Assembly (NCBI RefSeq): GCF_963678635.1
Contig: NW_026970825.1
Span: forward strand, 32,234 to 96,233
DNA length: 64,000 nt
From: Symsagittifera roscoffensis
Lineage: Eukaryota > Xenacoelomorpha > Acoela > Convolutidae
Direction of reading: 5' to 3'
The stretch's first letter is position 1, and each line of letters starts with the position of its first letter. Below are positions 25,075 through 34,927 of the stretch, piece after piece. The translations under genes and the position numbers were made by a program. The notes under the pieces were generated by a model that did no database searches, was not told the DNA's origin, and saw only the letters and a list, made by a program, of their open reading frames with translations.

Positions 25075-25140
25075 AGCGAGCGGCCCAGATACGAGGGCGT
25101 GAGGTTTCAAATCCAAAGAGGGAGGTTCGAATCCAGCATA
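25075..25140 (+). repeat. tRNA-like (box B) relic, duplication copy 1
   Basis: GCGAGCGGCCCAGATACGAG resembles a box A region and is followed by GGTTCGAATCCAGC. The matching relic in the second duplication copy is at 26524-26590. It is probably a SINE head and not a functional tRNA. Confidence 0.4.
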
Positions 25141-25501
25141 ACCAGCTCAATGATTATAAATTTATTTTTTTTGCGGGAAGAAAACTTCAAAGAACTCTGG
25201 GGGTCCACGGAATGTTGTATTTTGCGGTTAACAAGATTTCTTAAATGATTGTTCAGAATATTTAACCTGGTTTTCTATTTACATTTTAAGTATTACGGTC
25301 AAAGCGTGAACAAAACTTCTATTTTTGCATCTTTTTTTTTTATTTTAGCCCTCACAACCTAATAGCAAAAAAATTATAGCTACCCCCAGTTTAAAACAAT
25401 TGATGTGCTGTCATTCATAAGTGAATTGATACAAAAGTACATTCTGATTTTGTTAGAACTGACTGAAGCCTTCAATAAAATCGCGATTTCTCTATGAAAA
25501 A

Positions 25502-25589
25502 ATAAAGATGCACATTCTATTTCATTGTAAATAAGGATGCACATGCTATTTCATTGTAAATAAAGATGCACGTGCTATTTCATTGTAAA
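25502..25589. repeat. 30-bp tandem repeat, three copies
   Basis: Three successive units read AAAGATGCAC, then two or three variable bases, then CTATTTCATTGTAAAT. The second duplication copy near 26660 retains only one unit. Confidence 0.85.
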
Positions 25590-26523
25590 ATGTTTTTTTT
25601 TTATCTGAGTTATTCAGTTTAAATTTCTGGGGACGTTTTTTTTTTGCTGGGGCTATAAATTACTGTGCGGGCTATAATGGGAAAGACCCCTGATTAGCTC
25701 GACTATTTTCACTATGCTCGTTCAATGTTTTTGACTTTCTCAGCCGAAGTTGAGTTGCTCGACATATGTTTTGACACTATCGACCGAAACAAGCTGTATC
25801 AATTTTGTGTTCGGCTTAAAAGTGCTGCTCGACCCCTGCGCATTTTCAGTCACTTCTAAATTGAAAGTTAGTTCAAATAATTAGGCCTGGGTAAGTCCAG
25901 GTTCCTTAGTAAAATATGCACATGCGCTACATCAATGAGTTAATTTTCTTCATGGGACTGAACATTTAAATCTAGTTATTCGCTGTCAAAATTTCGGTAT
26001 CAGAATTAACCTTTTTGGGCTCCGTTTTTTTAAGTGTTAAGAAACCTATGCCATGATTTTACATGTCTTGCGTAGGCCACTTTGCTCTTGTGTCTAATCG
26101 CGGAGATATATAAAAGAAAACGAGTGTTTGCTAAAACTAAATAATTTTTTTTGTAAGATAGTTTTGTAATTTTGTTAATAAAAAATTTAGTGTAAACGCC
26201 AATCTAGCAATCTTAGTTTAGTATGTATCTTTTTTTTTCTTCCAACCATAGTCGCAAATAAAAAGTTCAAATAATAAAGTCCAATGTTTGTATTTTTGCA
26301 ATACTCTCGGTCTGTAGCATTGGAAAAGTAATAGCCTCTGTTCGCTGCTTTATTGTTGGCTAGTGTTTGCCAAGCGCCAGTGTCACAGAGAGAAGACTCC
26401 TAATCTACAAATCGGAGATCCAATGCCTCTTATAGCACTGTTTTTTTAAATAATTGGTGGCGTTTTTGGCACTTAATTAAACTGTAGCTGCTTTGTTGGT
26501 GACTGGTGTTGCAAAATTTTCAA

Positions 26524-26590
26524 GGCGAGTGGGTCAGAAACAAGGACGTGAGGCTTCTAATCACGAAGAGGAAGGTTCGAGTCCGGCTTA
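26524..26590 (+). repeat. tRNA-like (box B) relic, duplication copy 2
   Basis: GGCGAGTGGGTCAGAAACAA then GAAGGTTCGAGTCCGGC, at the same place in the second duplication copy as 25075-25140. Confidence 0.4.
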
Positions 26591-27446
26591 AAAAGCTGAA
26601 TGAATTTCTGAATGAAATTTTCACCGTCCGAAGAACACCTTAAAGAATCACGATTTCTCTATGAAAAAATAAAGATGCACAGACTTTTTGCTTGTGCATA
26701 TTTTTTGTTGTATCTGATTTACTTACTTTAATTTACTAGTGGGGGACTGCTGTTTCTGGGGGTGAGGTCTATAACTTACTGGAGGAGGGATGGTGGCTAT
26801 AATGGGAGAGACCCTTGATTAGCTCGACTGTTTTCACTATGCTCGTTCTATATTTCGACTTTCTCAGCCGAAATCGAGTCGGACATATATTTTGACACTC
26901 TCGACCAACATAAGCTGTGTCAATTTTGCTGTGCTCGACTTAAAAGTGCTGCTCGACCCCCTGCCCATTTTCAGTCACAAAACTGCACTTTTCAAAGTCG
27001 AAAGCTAGTTCAAATACCTCGGCTGGGATAGGTCCAGGTTCGTCAGTAAAATACGCACGTACGCTTAATCAATGATTTTCTGATTAATATTAGGACTGGG
27101 CGTTCTTATCTAATTTCCTTTTTCTTATACAACTTTTGTTTCAGGGAGTATTTTGCGCGCAAAGCGAGGCTACTTTCTCCACTGGCTTTTATGTAACAAT
27201 AACAAAATATTCTTATAAAAATTTGTCGTTTTTAAAAAAGAAACAAAAACATTTTGCTTTTTTATTTTATTGATTCAACAATATCATCAAACAAAAGAAA
27301 ATGGTATAATATACATACTTAACTGAGTTGGTATCAATGAATCGACAATTCAAATTCTGCGTGGTATTAAACTCAATTAGAGACAATTTTCTATCTAAAA
27401 ATCTAGATGAAAAGATTTACGAATAAACTACATTGAAAAGAGGCTA

Positions 27447-27492
27447 ATGGACAAATTAACCTTTCAGACAGTGTCGCAGAAAGCATTTGCAG
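27447..27492 (+). CDS. Small gene of unknown function, exon 1
   Basis: ATG at 27447 opens a frame reading MDKLTFQTVSQKAFA and ends at a donor GTAAGA in phase 1. An in-frame stop at 27408 with no ATG between makes this the first possible start. Exon 2 begins in the matching phase. The encoded protein of about 106 residues (with 27832-27938 and 47489-47656) is not one I recognise. It is basic, rich in Tyr/Pro/Arg, and has no signal peptide or membrane segment. Confidence 0.6.
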
Positions 27493-27831
27493 GTAAGAAA
27501 TATTCATTAAATCAAGTCATGACCAAAAAAAATTGCAATTATTTCTCCCTTTTTAATCTGTGTGAGTTTTTTGCATAGTCAACTGTTACTTCTTATGCTT
27601 TCATAGTTAACAGTTTTAGTTTCTTCGATGGTTATATTGGACATAAAACGCCACGTTGTAAATGGTTATCTAGTTTTTAAAAAATGCTACAACGTTATTA
27701 GCTTTGGCTGTTCATTTTTTTTAAATAAAAGGCCGAACCTACAAAACTCATGATGAGATGATTATGAGCCAAAGCTCACTGCAATTTTTCATGCCTATTC
27801 TTACCACTTAAATGCGCAATTTGTCCTTCAG

Positions 27832-27938
27832 ATCCTCGACCCGAAGTGTCGTATCGAAGTGTTGCCCTAAAGGGACAACCTGGCCACGTGAATCCGGCTG
27901 ACGAACGGAACCTGTGCCGCTCCTGGAAGCCAGGTGGG
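27832..27938 (+). CDS. Small gene of unknown function, exon 2
   Basis: Acceptor TTTGTCCTTCAG; only one frame is open, reading PRPEVSYRSVALKGQPGHVN and then PADERNLCRSWKPGG. GC content rises sharply over the exon, as over the other exons. The donor GTTAGT at 27939 leaves in phase 0, matching exon 3. A nearby GTGGGG at 27934 would give phase 1 and run into a stop four codons into exon 3, so I prefer GTTAGT. Confidence 0.65.
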
Positions 27939-28480
27939 GTTAGTCCAGCTTGCTTGAAACTTTTTGTGTCAAATTCCTTTTGAGAGTAATGCTTGCAATT
28001 AATAGTATATCCAAGGGTCAATAGAAACGTTTTATACATTTCGATCCTTTTTCGATTTGAGTGATCCTACCGTTGAATGATCAAATTCACAATTTGAATG
28101 AAATTTCCACACCTGTTTTTTGCACACCTGTCAGAAATTGCAACCTTGTGACAACTGCTCGCAAAACTTTAAAGTTCGTGCTTTTTCTTCGTGTCCCCCA
28201 ACCACCGACGAAAAAGATTTTGAGCGTTAACTATATAGTTTCTCAATATTGAAGATGAATACCAAATGTGTTTGGAATCCGTTATTTGCCATGCACGTGG
28301 AATTTTAAAACAGTCGGGCAATTTTAATGCAACTTGGTAAAAATCACAGGTGATCGAGATGGTAGATTTAAAAAGCCTACTTAACTGTTCCAGTAAAAAT
28401 GCAGAGTTTAGTTTTCCAGGAAAATAGCCGAGTTTAGTTTTCCAAGAAAAAAAAACGAGTTCAATTTTCCTAATGAGTAG

Positions 28481-28888
28481 TGAGTTAGGACCGAAGTGTA
28501 ACTCATAGAGTAATTTCGGATAGGGTACACCGTCTGCTCGTCACGCTATCTTATTTTCGGCCGGATAGATTCGTGCAACTTCTTAGTCTAATACCGATCC
28601 TAATCTTACTCTTATACTATCTAGTCTCAGGTTGTTTAACTAGTCTCTGCTAGGCTCAATAGATCTAGGGTATACTGGTTTATTGCGGCTGCTGAAGTGC
28701 TCGGGAGAGTCCAACTAATTTCTAAGTTAAATTCAAATCTCTCTGGTGCTGAAATTACAAGTAACTTCAGCACTTACAAATAAGTGGGTTGTTAGTTAGA
28801 TGGATTGTGATTGGTTAATATTAAATACTTTACATTGGTAAAACATTTAATTTATCCAATCATAAAATATAGTTTAGATCAGGTTCCA
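28481..28888 (-). repeat. 3' LTR (element orientation)
   Basis: 408 bp with TG...CA ends on either strand. It contains a minus-strand AATAAA at 28679-28684, suitable as a polyadenylation signal, CCAAT-type boxes near its U3 start (28815-28862), and a hairpin from GTGCTGAA/TTCAGCAC near 28754-28782. I see no difference from the copy at 46990-47397. Confidence 0.95.
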
Positions 28889-30507
28889 CCCATCCGGGTT
28901 TTACAGAGTTTTTTAGAATAGTTCTTTTGCAATTCGAAGGATGGATGATGGAAGTTGGTGTTTGGCGAACATCTTATTTCTTCTGTTTCCTTTTTGTTAA
29001 AGAAGTTCCAGGAAGCTGGAGTTAGAGACTTAAGACGTTGTGTTCTTTTTGTGACAACGACTGAGTTCTCTGCAACAAAATCAATTCTGATTTCAGAATG
29101 GTTTGCTATGTCAGGTTTTTCTGTTCTGCGTGGAGAACTTCTTTTGTGTATGGTCTAGTTTGGGAATGGCGTGGAGATTGTGCGTGGAGGGGATGCCTGG
29201 TTACTCGGATCTGTACGTATACTTGAACATCGAGGTGGTCATTGGTCTAGTTCAATGAAGTCCTTTTCTGCGAGGTCAAGTCGTACTCTAAATCCTTTGA
29301 GTTGTGATTGTGAGCGGCATATCGATTGTAGTTGGTCATTCTCTCTCGAGTGTAGTGGGGTCGTCTTGTCTTTTGATGTTCGTCCTTGGTGTTGTATTCT
29401 GATCTATATATTGCATCATGTGATTTTACATTTTATAAAACTTTTATTAGTTTAATATTTTTTAATAATGATTTTAGTTAGTTGTTTTCACAAAAGCTTT
29501 TTGTTTTAGTTCGGTTATTTTGAAGAGTTACTCACACTTGAGTAGCTCTTATTAAAAATAAAGGTGTGGTCACAAAGCGTGGATGTAGCGCGGTGGGTTA
29601 GGCCGGCTATAGAGCATGCTCAGGACGTCCTTCCTGGTGGGTTAGGCCAGGAGTGGGAGTATGATTTCGTGCGGTTTTTGTGAGGGGTCCTGTTATGTGA
29701 CAACGTTTTATGTTGGGTTTGTTGTGGTCTTACTTATGTTTTGTTGGTTGTGTCCTTTTTTCAAAAATCAAATTGTTTGTGGTATGGGTTTGTCTTTCGA
29801 CTTTTTTGTGTTTTATTATTTCTTTCTTAGACTTTATAATAGTCTTCAAAAGAATAAATTATCCAGTTTTAAACTGGGTTAATCCGGTTTGGGTACCGTT
29901 GGTTTCCTTTTCTAAGTCATGCTGTTATTCTATGATTTGTGGTATTTAGTAAGCTGCGTTGGTTAGTTTTGTTTAGTATATGATTCCTTTCCAACCGGGT
30001 TAAAGGAAAGTTTGAAACATGTTATTATATGTTAGAGTTGTTGAGTGTGAAAACTTGAAACTGAAATTCATTATTTTAAACAATTCTTCGTGGGCAAGCT
30101 GTGCGAGTGTGGATAGAATTTCTGTGCGAATGAATGAAAATATCAAAAGGTTAGTACTGCATTTGCATTTATTTAATTTACTACATAGAATTTAGAAATT
30201 TACTGCTAGTCATGGGGGAATATTAAGATACAAATTTTCATCATAATTAGATTTACTGCTTGTGGGGGAAAATTTTAGAAATGAATTTACTGCATTGGTA
30301 TTAAATTTATAAATTTATAAGTGTAAGAGATTAATAGAATTTTTGAAATCTGTTTGATGAAATTTGCGATTTTTATTTGTCTTTTGTGGTTTTTTGTAGG
30401 TGATCGTCGGATGAAGGCTAAAAATCTAAAGAAAACATGAATAAAGTATGGTGAGTTTTTTAATATTTTAATTAGTTAGTAATATTCATTTAATTCATAC
30501 TTACCTG
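28889..30507 (-). other. Element 3' noncoding region and polypurine-tract candidate
   Basis: About 1.6 kb lies between the last ORF and the 3' LTR. On the minus strand the bases just before the LTR end in CCCGGATGGG, a weak polypurine-tract candidate. GTGGGTTAGGCC occurs twice near 29600-29655. A minus-strand frame of about 50 codons runs from roughly 29403 down to 29239 without a recognised product. No larger gene is seen on either strand. Confidence 0.55.
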
Positions 30508-31518
30508 TTAGTCGTCGGGGAAAAAACCGTGGGGGAAGATGTCGTGAATTAGTTCTGAAGTTGTTAGTAGTTTAGCTAAGATGCGGATGATATTTTTAGT
30601 CTGAAGCAGTGGCCAAAGCAATTGAAGTGCCTTGATAGTGGTTAGTTCTTCAGTGCCAACTGCAAACTCATAAGGTGTGTTTTGGATTAGATTATATAAT
30701 TTGTGATTGAATTTAGTGTTGTGGATGAATTCTAAAATTGGGATTTCTATGGGTTGTACAAACTCGTGCGGGATAAGGAAGGGTCGGGATTCTTCGGCAT
30801 TGAAGGTCTTGGTAATGGGACAGAAGATGTACATTTGGGTTATGGGGTCATAATTACGAAGAATACCATGGAGGTTAGTGTCTTTAATACAATATGTGAA
30901 ATTTAGGAAAAATGGTGAAGTGTATTTGGAATTAATGAATTGAAAACGATGGTGTGGTTGTCTAGAAGGTGTGTGTAGGTCAAAGTGATTTTGGATGAAG
31001 CGATAATAACTATATGTGTGGGTTTGTTTAGTGCGCAACATGATATCGTGTGAGCAGTGTAAATCTCTTTCGTGTGGTGCAAGGAAATGAAAGGTTAGTG
31101 AAAATATTTGGAAGCGTTCTTTAAAACTTTCGTATGCTTGTGTGTCTGTTAGTGCTTCTGAAATAATGTGATCAAACTTTCGGTCGAAGATGTTTAGTGT
31201 GAATGTATATGGTGTCTTGATGAAAAATTTCTCGGTAATTTGTGGATTAGCGAAGCGATCGTCGTCTAAGAATTGATCTTGGTTAGCTCTGATGATGTTG
31301 TGATCATAGTATTCGAGTGTATATTCGTTAGCTCTAGGTGCAGTGTGTGTTTTTAGTGATTTTTTATATCCAACGTAAGTAAATTGTCTAGGTGTTAGTG
31401 GTGTAGTGAGTCGATATAGCATGTCCGTATTTCGCTCTATATCAATGTGAGTGTTAGATAAAGGTAAGCAAAGAGGGTTAGTGAAATGATAATATGAGGT
31501 CCAAGAGAGAGTGGGCAT
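30508..31518 (-). CDS. Element ORF, 336 aa, unknown (last ORF)
   Basis: An uninterrupted 336-codon frame opening with ATG, 14 bases after the stop of the 259-aa ORF. Its composition is that of a folded globular protein: evenly spread aromatic residues, many His, Phe and Tyr, and no long low-complexity stretch, signal peptide or obvious membrane helix. The C-terminal third is helical and leucine-rich (IKALQLLWPLLQ, IIRILAKLLTTSEL). I do not recognise the family. Its place after the envelope-like gene is where accessory genes lie in complex retroviruses; that comparison is only positional. Confidence 0.75.
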   Translation of the reverse strand: MPTLSWTSYYHFTNPLCLPLSNTHIDIERNTDMLYRLTTPLTPRQFTYVGYKKSLKTHTAPRANEYTLEYYDHNIIRANQDQFLDDDRFANPQITEKFFIKTPYTFTLNIFDRKFDHIISEALTDTQAYESFKERFQIFSLTFHFLAPHERDLHCSHDIMLRTKQTHTYSYYRFIQNHFDLHTPSRQPHHRFQFINSKYTSPFFLNFTYCIKDTNLHGILRNYDPITQMYIFCPITKTFNAEESRPFLIPHEFVQPIEIPILEFIHNTKFNHKLYNLIQNTPYEFAVGTEELTTIKALQLLWPLLQTKNIIRILAKLLTTSELIHDIFPHGFFPDD

Positions 31519-31532
31519 TAAAACGTATTCAT

Positions 31533-32312
31533 CTACGAAGTTGCGTGTTTCGTTAGTGTCGTGGGGGTGTTTAAGGTGTATTGTGGGAATGAGGGTAAGG
31601 TGATGGCTAAAAATTCTTTTGTGTTAGTATGCTTGGGGTGGTTGATGTATTCACGGGCTGTTCCTGGTTTTGCTGGGAAAGGATGGTTGGGGAACTTTCT
31701 TTTAAAAGTGCGGTAAGCTCTATTAGTGTTGAGTGAAGATTCAGTTGATGTGGATGATGGTGCTAATGATTCAGTATAATTTGAAGAGGGTGTAGGGGTA
31801 GGGGGGTTGGATGAATTTATTGTGGAGGAGATTTGGTTTATGGTTGGGGTATTAAGGTGGTAGGGTTGTTGTTGAAGGGTAATAAAATTATCTAGCTCTG
31901 GGGAGATTCGGGGGGTGTCTGGAGAATGAGATGATTGGTCAGAATGGTATGAGGAGTAGGTTGGGGTAACTTGGGAAGCATAAGAGGGTGTGGGAGTGAT
32001 TGGGTCAGGGTTATTGGATAATATGGGTTGAAAAGGGGGTTGAGAAAAATTAGAAGAGTAATGAAAATTATTGGATGGGGATGGTTCTGAGTCGGCAAAT
32101 TCATCGGGGGTTTCAATATTCGGGTTATTGAGTTGTGAGATGGAATATAAAACTGAGATGTGTGAATTAGTGTCGGAATTCATGCCTGATGTTACATTAC
32201 TAGATGGAAAATCGGGTGGCGGAAAAGCAAAAAGTGGTATTATTGGGATTGGAGAGGTAAGATTGGTTGGGTGGGAATTTGATCGGTGTAGTGATCCAAG
32301 TTGGCGGCTCAT
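31533..32312 (-). CDS. Element ORF, 259 aa, Ser/Pro/Thr-rich, unknown
   Basis: It starts at an ATG that overlaps the stop of the envelope-like ORF in the tetranucleotide ATGA. Residues 1 to about 200 are disordered and rich in Ser, Pro, Thr and Asn. The last 60 residues are more basic and contain RTFKRKFPNHPF, a possible nucleic-acid-binding or nuclear-localisation segment. No family is recognised. A second frame across part of it (31892-32116) is a shadow. Confidence 0.7.
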   Translation of the reverse strand: MSRQLGSLHRSNSHPTNLTSPIPIIPLFAFPPPDFPSSNVTSGMNSDTNSHISVLYSISQLNNPNIETPDEFADSEPSPSNNFHYSSNFSQPPFQPILSNNPDPITPTPSYASQVTPTYSSYHSDQSSHSPDTPRISPELDNFITLQQQPYHLNTPTINQISSTINSSNPPTPTPSSNYTESLAPSSTSTESSLNTNRAYRTFKRKFPNHPFPAKPGTAREYINHPKHTNTKEFLAITLPSFPQYTLNTPTTLTKHATS

Positions 32313-34927
32313 CGTGGGCTAAAAAAATGATTATTTTGAGATTGAAAAGCGGTGGTATGGGGTTGTTCAATAATTTGTTCATAAGTATTATCATCTTGTG
32401 ACTGGTGTGTCATTATATGTTGGATGGGACTTTGTGATGTGGTGTGTCGAAAATTTGGATTATGTGTGATGGCTAAGTTTCGAAAATTTCGTGGGACTAG
32501 GGATAGTGGATGGTTATTTGGTAGGGGTGGTAATTGTGGTGCCGTTGGCGTTATGTCTACATTGTTATGTTCTTCGTCGTATGTATTTTGTCGTGTTGTT
32601 ATTTTTGTGTTATATTCTTTTATTTGTGCGTCTAAAAGAATTTTGTTTATAGATGTAGAAAAGATTCCAAAAAATCCTGCAAATAGTATGCGTGCTACAC
32701 TTGCTTGTCTGTTTACTTGTGTGTGTATAGCACATGTGTTGTAGATTCCTTTTAAAAGTGAGAAAAGAAATCCAATAAAGTTAAACATTGCGTATAAAAT
32801 AGTCAATTTTTCTAAGATGTAGTAGGGCCATCCTAGAAAATCGAGGATCTCATTTTTGAGTGTAACAAAGCTAAAAATGTTAATTGGTGATATATCTTGG
32901 GGACGGTATTTTTCACCGTTTAGATATATATAATCTTTAATGTCTTTAAAATATCCGCTATAGTCTTGCGTGTAGATATCGGCAAATCCTGCGGTTTCTG
33001 CAAGTTTGCGTAAATTTTGGTCTATTGATTGTCTTTGTATAGTGTCCATTTGTGTTAATAATTCTTGGAATTGTTGTGTTCTAATGTGATGTTGAATATC
33101 TGATTTTGAATAGATTCCTATTGATTGTAAGTCTATATTTGGGTTTCGAGCAATAGCACGAATGCTTTCTGGTGAAAATTTTTTGAGTGATTGCATTAAT
33201 GTGGGATATGGTGTGAGAAGATAATATTTATTTTCATCAGGGTTTAGTTGTACTACATTGTGGCTGTTTTCTGATCCACATGGGACTGCGGTATCCCAGA
33301 AATAGGTTCTTCGTGAAAGTGTATCCACGAAATGTACTTTATTCTTATAAAAGATAGGGATTCTCTTATAACATCGTTTATCTTCAAAAACGTATAGTGG
33401 TGATACTTTTTTAGTACAAGTATAAAACCATAAGATGTTTCCTTCATAGTCTAAAAAATTTGATCTATTTCCAGATAATAAGTATCCTGCATAGGGTATT
33501 TTTAATACTGCTAGTGCAAGTGATTGTAATATTTGTGTTCGTTCTAATTCGCATAGGTGGTGTAGTGTTTCTAATTCGGAGAGTGACATTTCTTGAAAAA
33601 TTCGGCTAATTGTATAATCTAGTTTCATATCTAAATGAATATCATAGTGGATATTACCGAAATATGTAGTATTCATTAGTGATAATTCTTGTAAGCGTGT
33701 GCTTCTGGTGTCATGGGGTTTTAGATGTCCACCAGGTTGTCCGTTGCTTTTTTCAAAATTAACTGGTATATAGGATGTTCCTTCGTTTAAAGGATGACCT
33801 GTGGCATATGGGTCGATTTTTATTTTTCCAGTGGTCATGTCGAATCCTTTTTCGTATTCAACTAATATTTCAGAGTATTGTGTTCTGTGAAGTGGATTCC
33901 TGTATTTACATGCAAGTTCTGTTTCTTGATATATTTGAAAACGTGTCAATTTGTTTTCTATATTGTCTATGTTTCTAAAATTAGAACTTAGTTTTCGTGA
34001 TGGATGGACTTGTTCATATGGAATTGATTGTATAAAATATTTTTCGTGAAATTTTATCATACGAGCGTGTATTTTTGCTACTTGAAATGTTGTACATGTA
34101 TCTTCGGGGAACCAAACAATTGTTGCTTGTGTTCTCGTTGTAGGGTCGCAATAACCTTGATCATTTTTACAAGGTAATCGGATTCCTTGATAGATCATTG
34201 TATTATCTGATAAATCTCGTGTTAGTTGTATTTTTTCGAGTTGTATTTTCCAATCGAAAAACATTATTTCTTGGTATCCTTTATTTTTTGTGTCTGCTTT
34301 GCAGTTTGATGGGTCATTTATACCAATGTGTGGTATCCAATGTTTATCGTGTAGGTCATAGGTTAATCGTCCGTGTGCGCCGTTATACGGGTATTTTTCG
34401 TCTAGTTTTATATGTCCTTGGTGTCTTTCAAGTTGTGATTGATGTACAGAGTCTGGAAAAACTTGAAAATTTACTAACTTTCTTTGGGAGTTTTTATTTT
34501 GTGTGATGTTTAGTCTAAGTAATTCATTTTTACAATCGTCGGGATTGAGATGTAAAAGACGTTCTATATTACTTTGATAAAATGATTCATGGTCAAGTCG
34601 GTTTTTGTTTCCGTTCGAGACTTGTGAACAATGTACTTTCTTTTCGGAAAATGTTGCTGTGAATTTATAACCTGTAACTGTTGTTGCTCGGGCTTTTGAA
34701 TAGAGTGTTGCTATTACATCTGTGGTTTCTATAGCTTGTGGTTCTGTTTCACATTGTGATACTTGATTTATTGCATATTTATGTAGTGTTTTTTGTTCAT
34801 TTTCTTCACAATCGTAATGTGTTACTAATAAATCTTGTGGTCCTGTACGAGGAGAAGGGTTTATGTTTTGATTTGAGATTACTAGAAAAAGGAGTTGGAG
34901 AAAAATTAATAATTTTAGAATATACAT
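32309..34927 (-). CDS. env: Envelope-like glycoprotein, 872 aa
   Basis: Starts with a hydrophobic signal-peptide-like segment (residues 2-18, LKLLIFLQLLFLV). A long Cys-containing ectodomain follows, with N-glycosylation sites. A motif around residue 250 (LPC...GYC...WFPEDTC) resembles spacing in class III-type fusion glycoproteins. Near residues 704-770 are a membrane segment (ILYAMFNFIGFLFSLL) and a second hydrophobic stretch (ILFAGFFGIFS). A polar 100-residue tail follows. I see no furin site with adjacent fusion peptide of the baculovirus F type. It is therefore more likely a gB-like or chuvirus-like class III envelope. This is my inference from layout, not from a search. Confidence 0.7.
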   Translation of the reverse strand: MYILKLLIFLQLLFLVISNQNINPSPRTGPQDLLVTHYDCEENEQKTLHKYAINQVSQCETEPQAIETTDVIATLYSKARATTVTGYKFTATFSEKKVHCSQVSNGNKNRLDHESFYQSNIERLLHLNPDDCKNELLRLNITQNKNSQRKLVNFQVFPDSVHQSQLERHQGHIKLDEKYPYNGAHGRLTYDLHDKHWIPHIGINDPSNCKADTKNKGYQEIMFFDWKIQLEKIQLTRDLSDNTMIYQGIRLPCKNDQGYCDPTTRTQATIVWFPEDTCTTFQVAKIHARMIKFHEKYFIQSIPYEQVHPSRKLSSNFRNIDNIENKLTRFQIYQETELACKYRNPLHRTQYSEILVEYEKGFDMTTGKIKIDPYATGHPLNEGTSYIPVNFEKSNGQPGGHLKPHDTRSTRLQELSLMNTTYFGNIHYDIHLDMKLDYTISRIFQEMSLSELETLHHLCELERTQILQSLALAVLKIPYAGYLLSGNRSNFLDYEGNILWFYTCTKKVSPLYVFEDKRCYKRIPIFYKNKVHFVDTLSRRTYFWDTAVPCGSENSHNVVQLNPDENKYYLLTPYPTLMQSLKKFSPESIRAIARNPNIDLQSIGIYSKSDIQHHIRTQQFQELLTQMDTIQRQSIDQNLRKLAETAGFADIYTQDYSGYFKDIKDYIYLNGEKYRPQDISPINIFSFVTLKNEILDFLGWPYYILEKLTILYAMFNFIGFLFSLLKGIYNTCAIHTQVNRQASVARILFAGFFGIFSTSINKILLDAQIKEYNTKITTRQNTYDEEHNNVDITPTAPQLPPLPNNHPLSLVPRNFRNLAITHNPNFRHTTSQSPIQHIMTHQSQDDNTYEQIIEQPHTTAFQSQNNHFFSPR

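Larger units (their letters stand above)
24570..27060. repeat. Roughly 1-1.3 kb tandem segmental duplication
   Basis: About 24570-25930 and 26010-27060 are diverged copies in the same order. Shared landmarks are GTGTTAAG...CATGTCTTGCGT...CTTTGCTCTTGTGTCT, the CCTAATCTACAA block, a tRNA-like relic, and the TTAGCTCGACT.TTTTCACT and CTTAAAAGTGCTGCTCGACC blocks. No coding frame is conserved between copies. Confidence 0.75.

Noticed and set aside
29171..29455. 94-codon plus-strand ORF inside the LTR element
   Set aside because: All recognisable element genes are on the minus strand, and this frame has no start context, motif or splice support.
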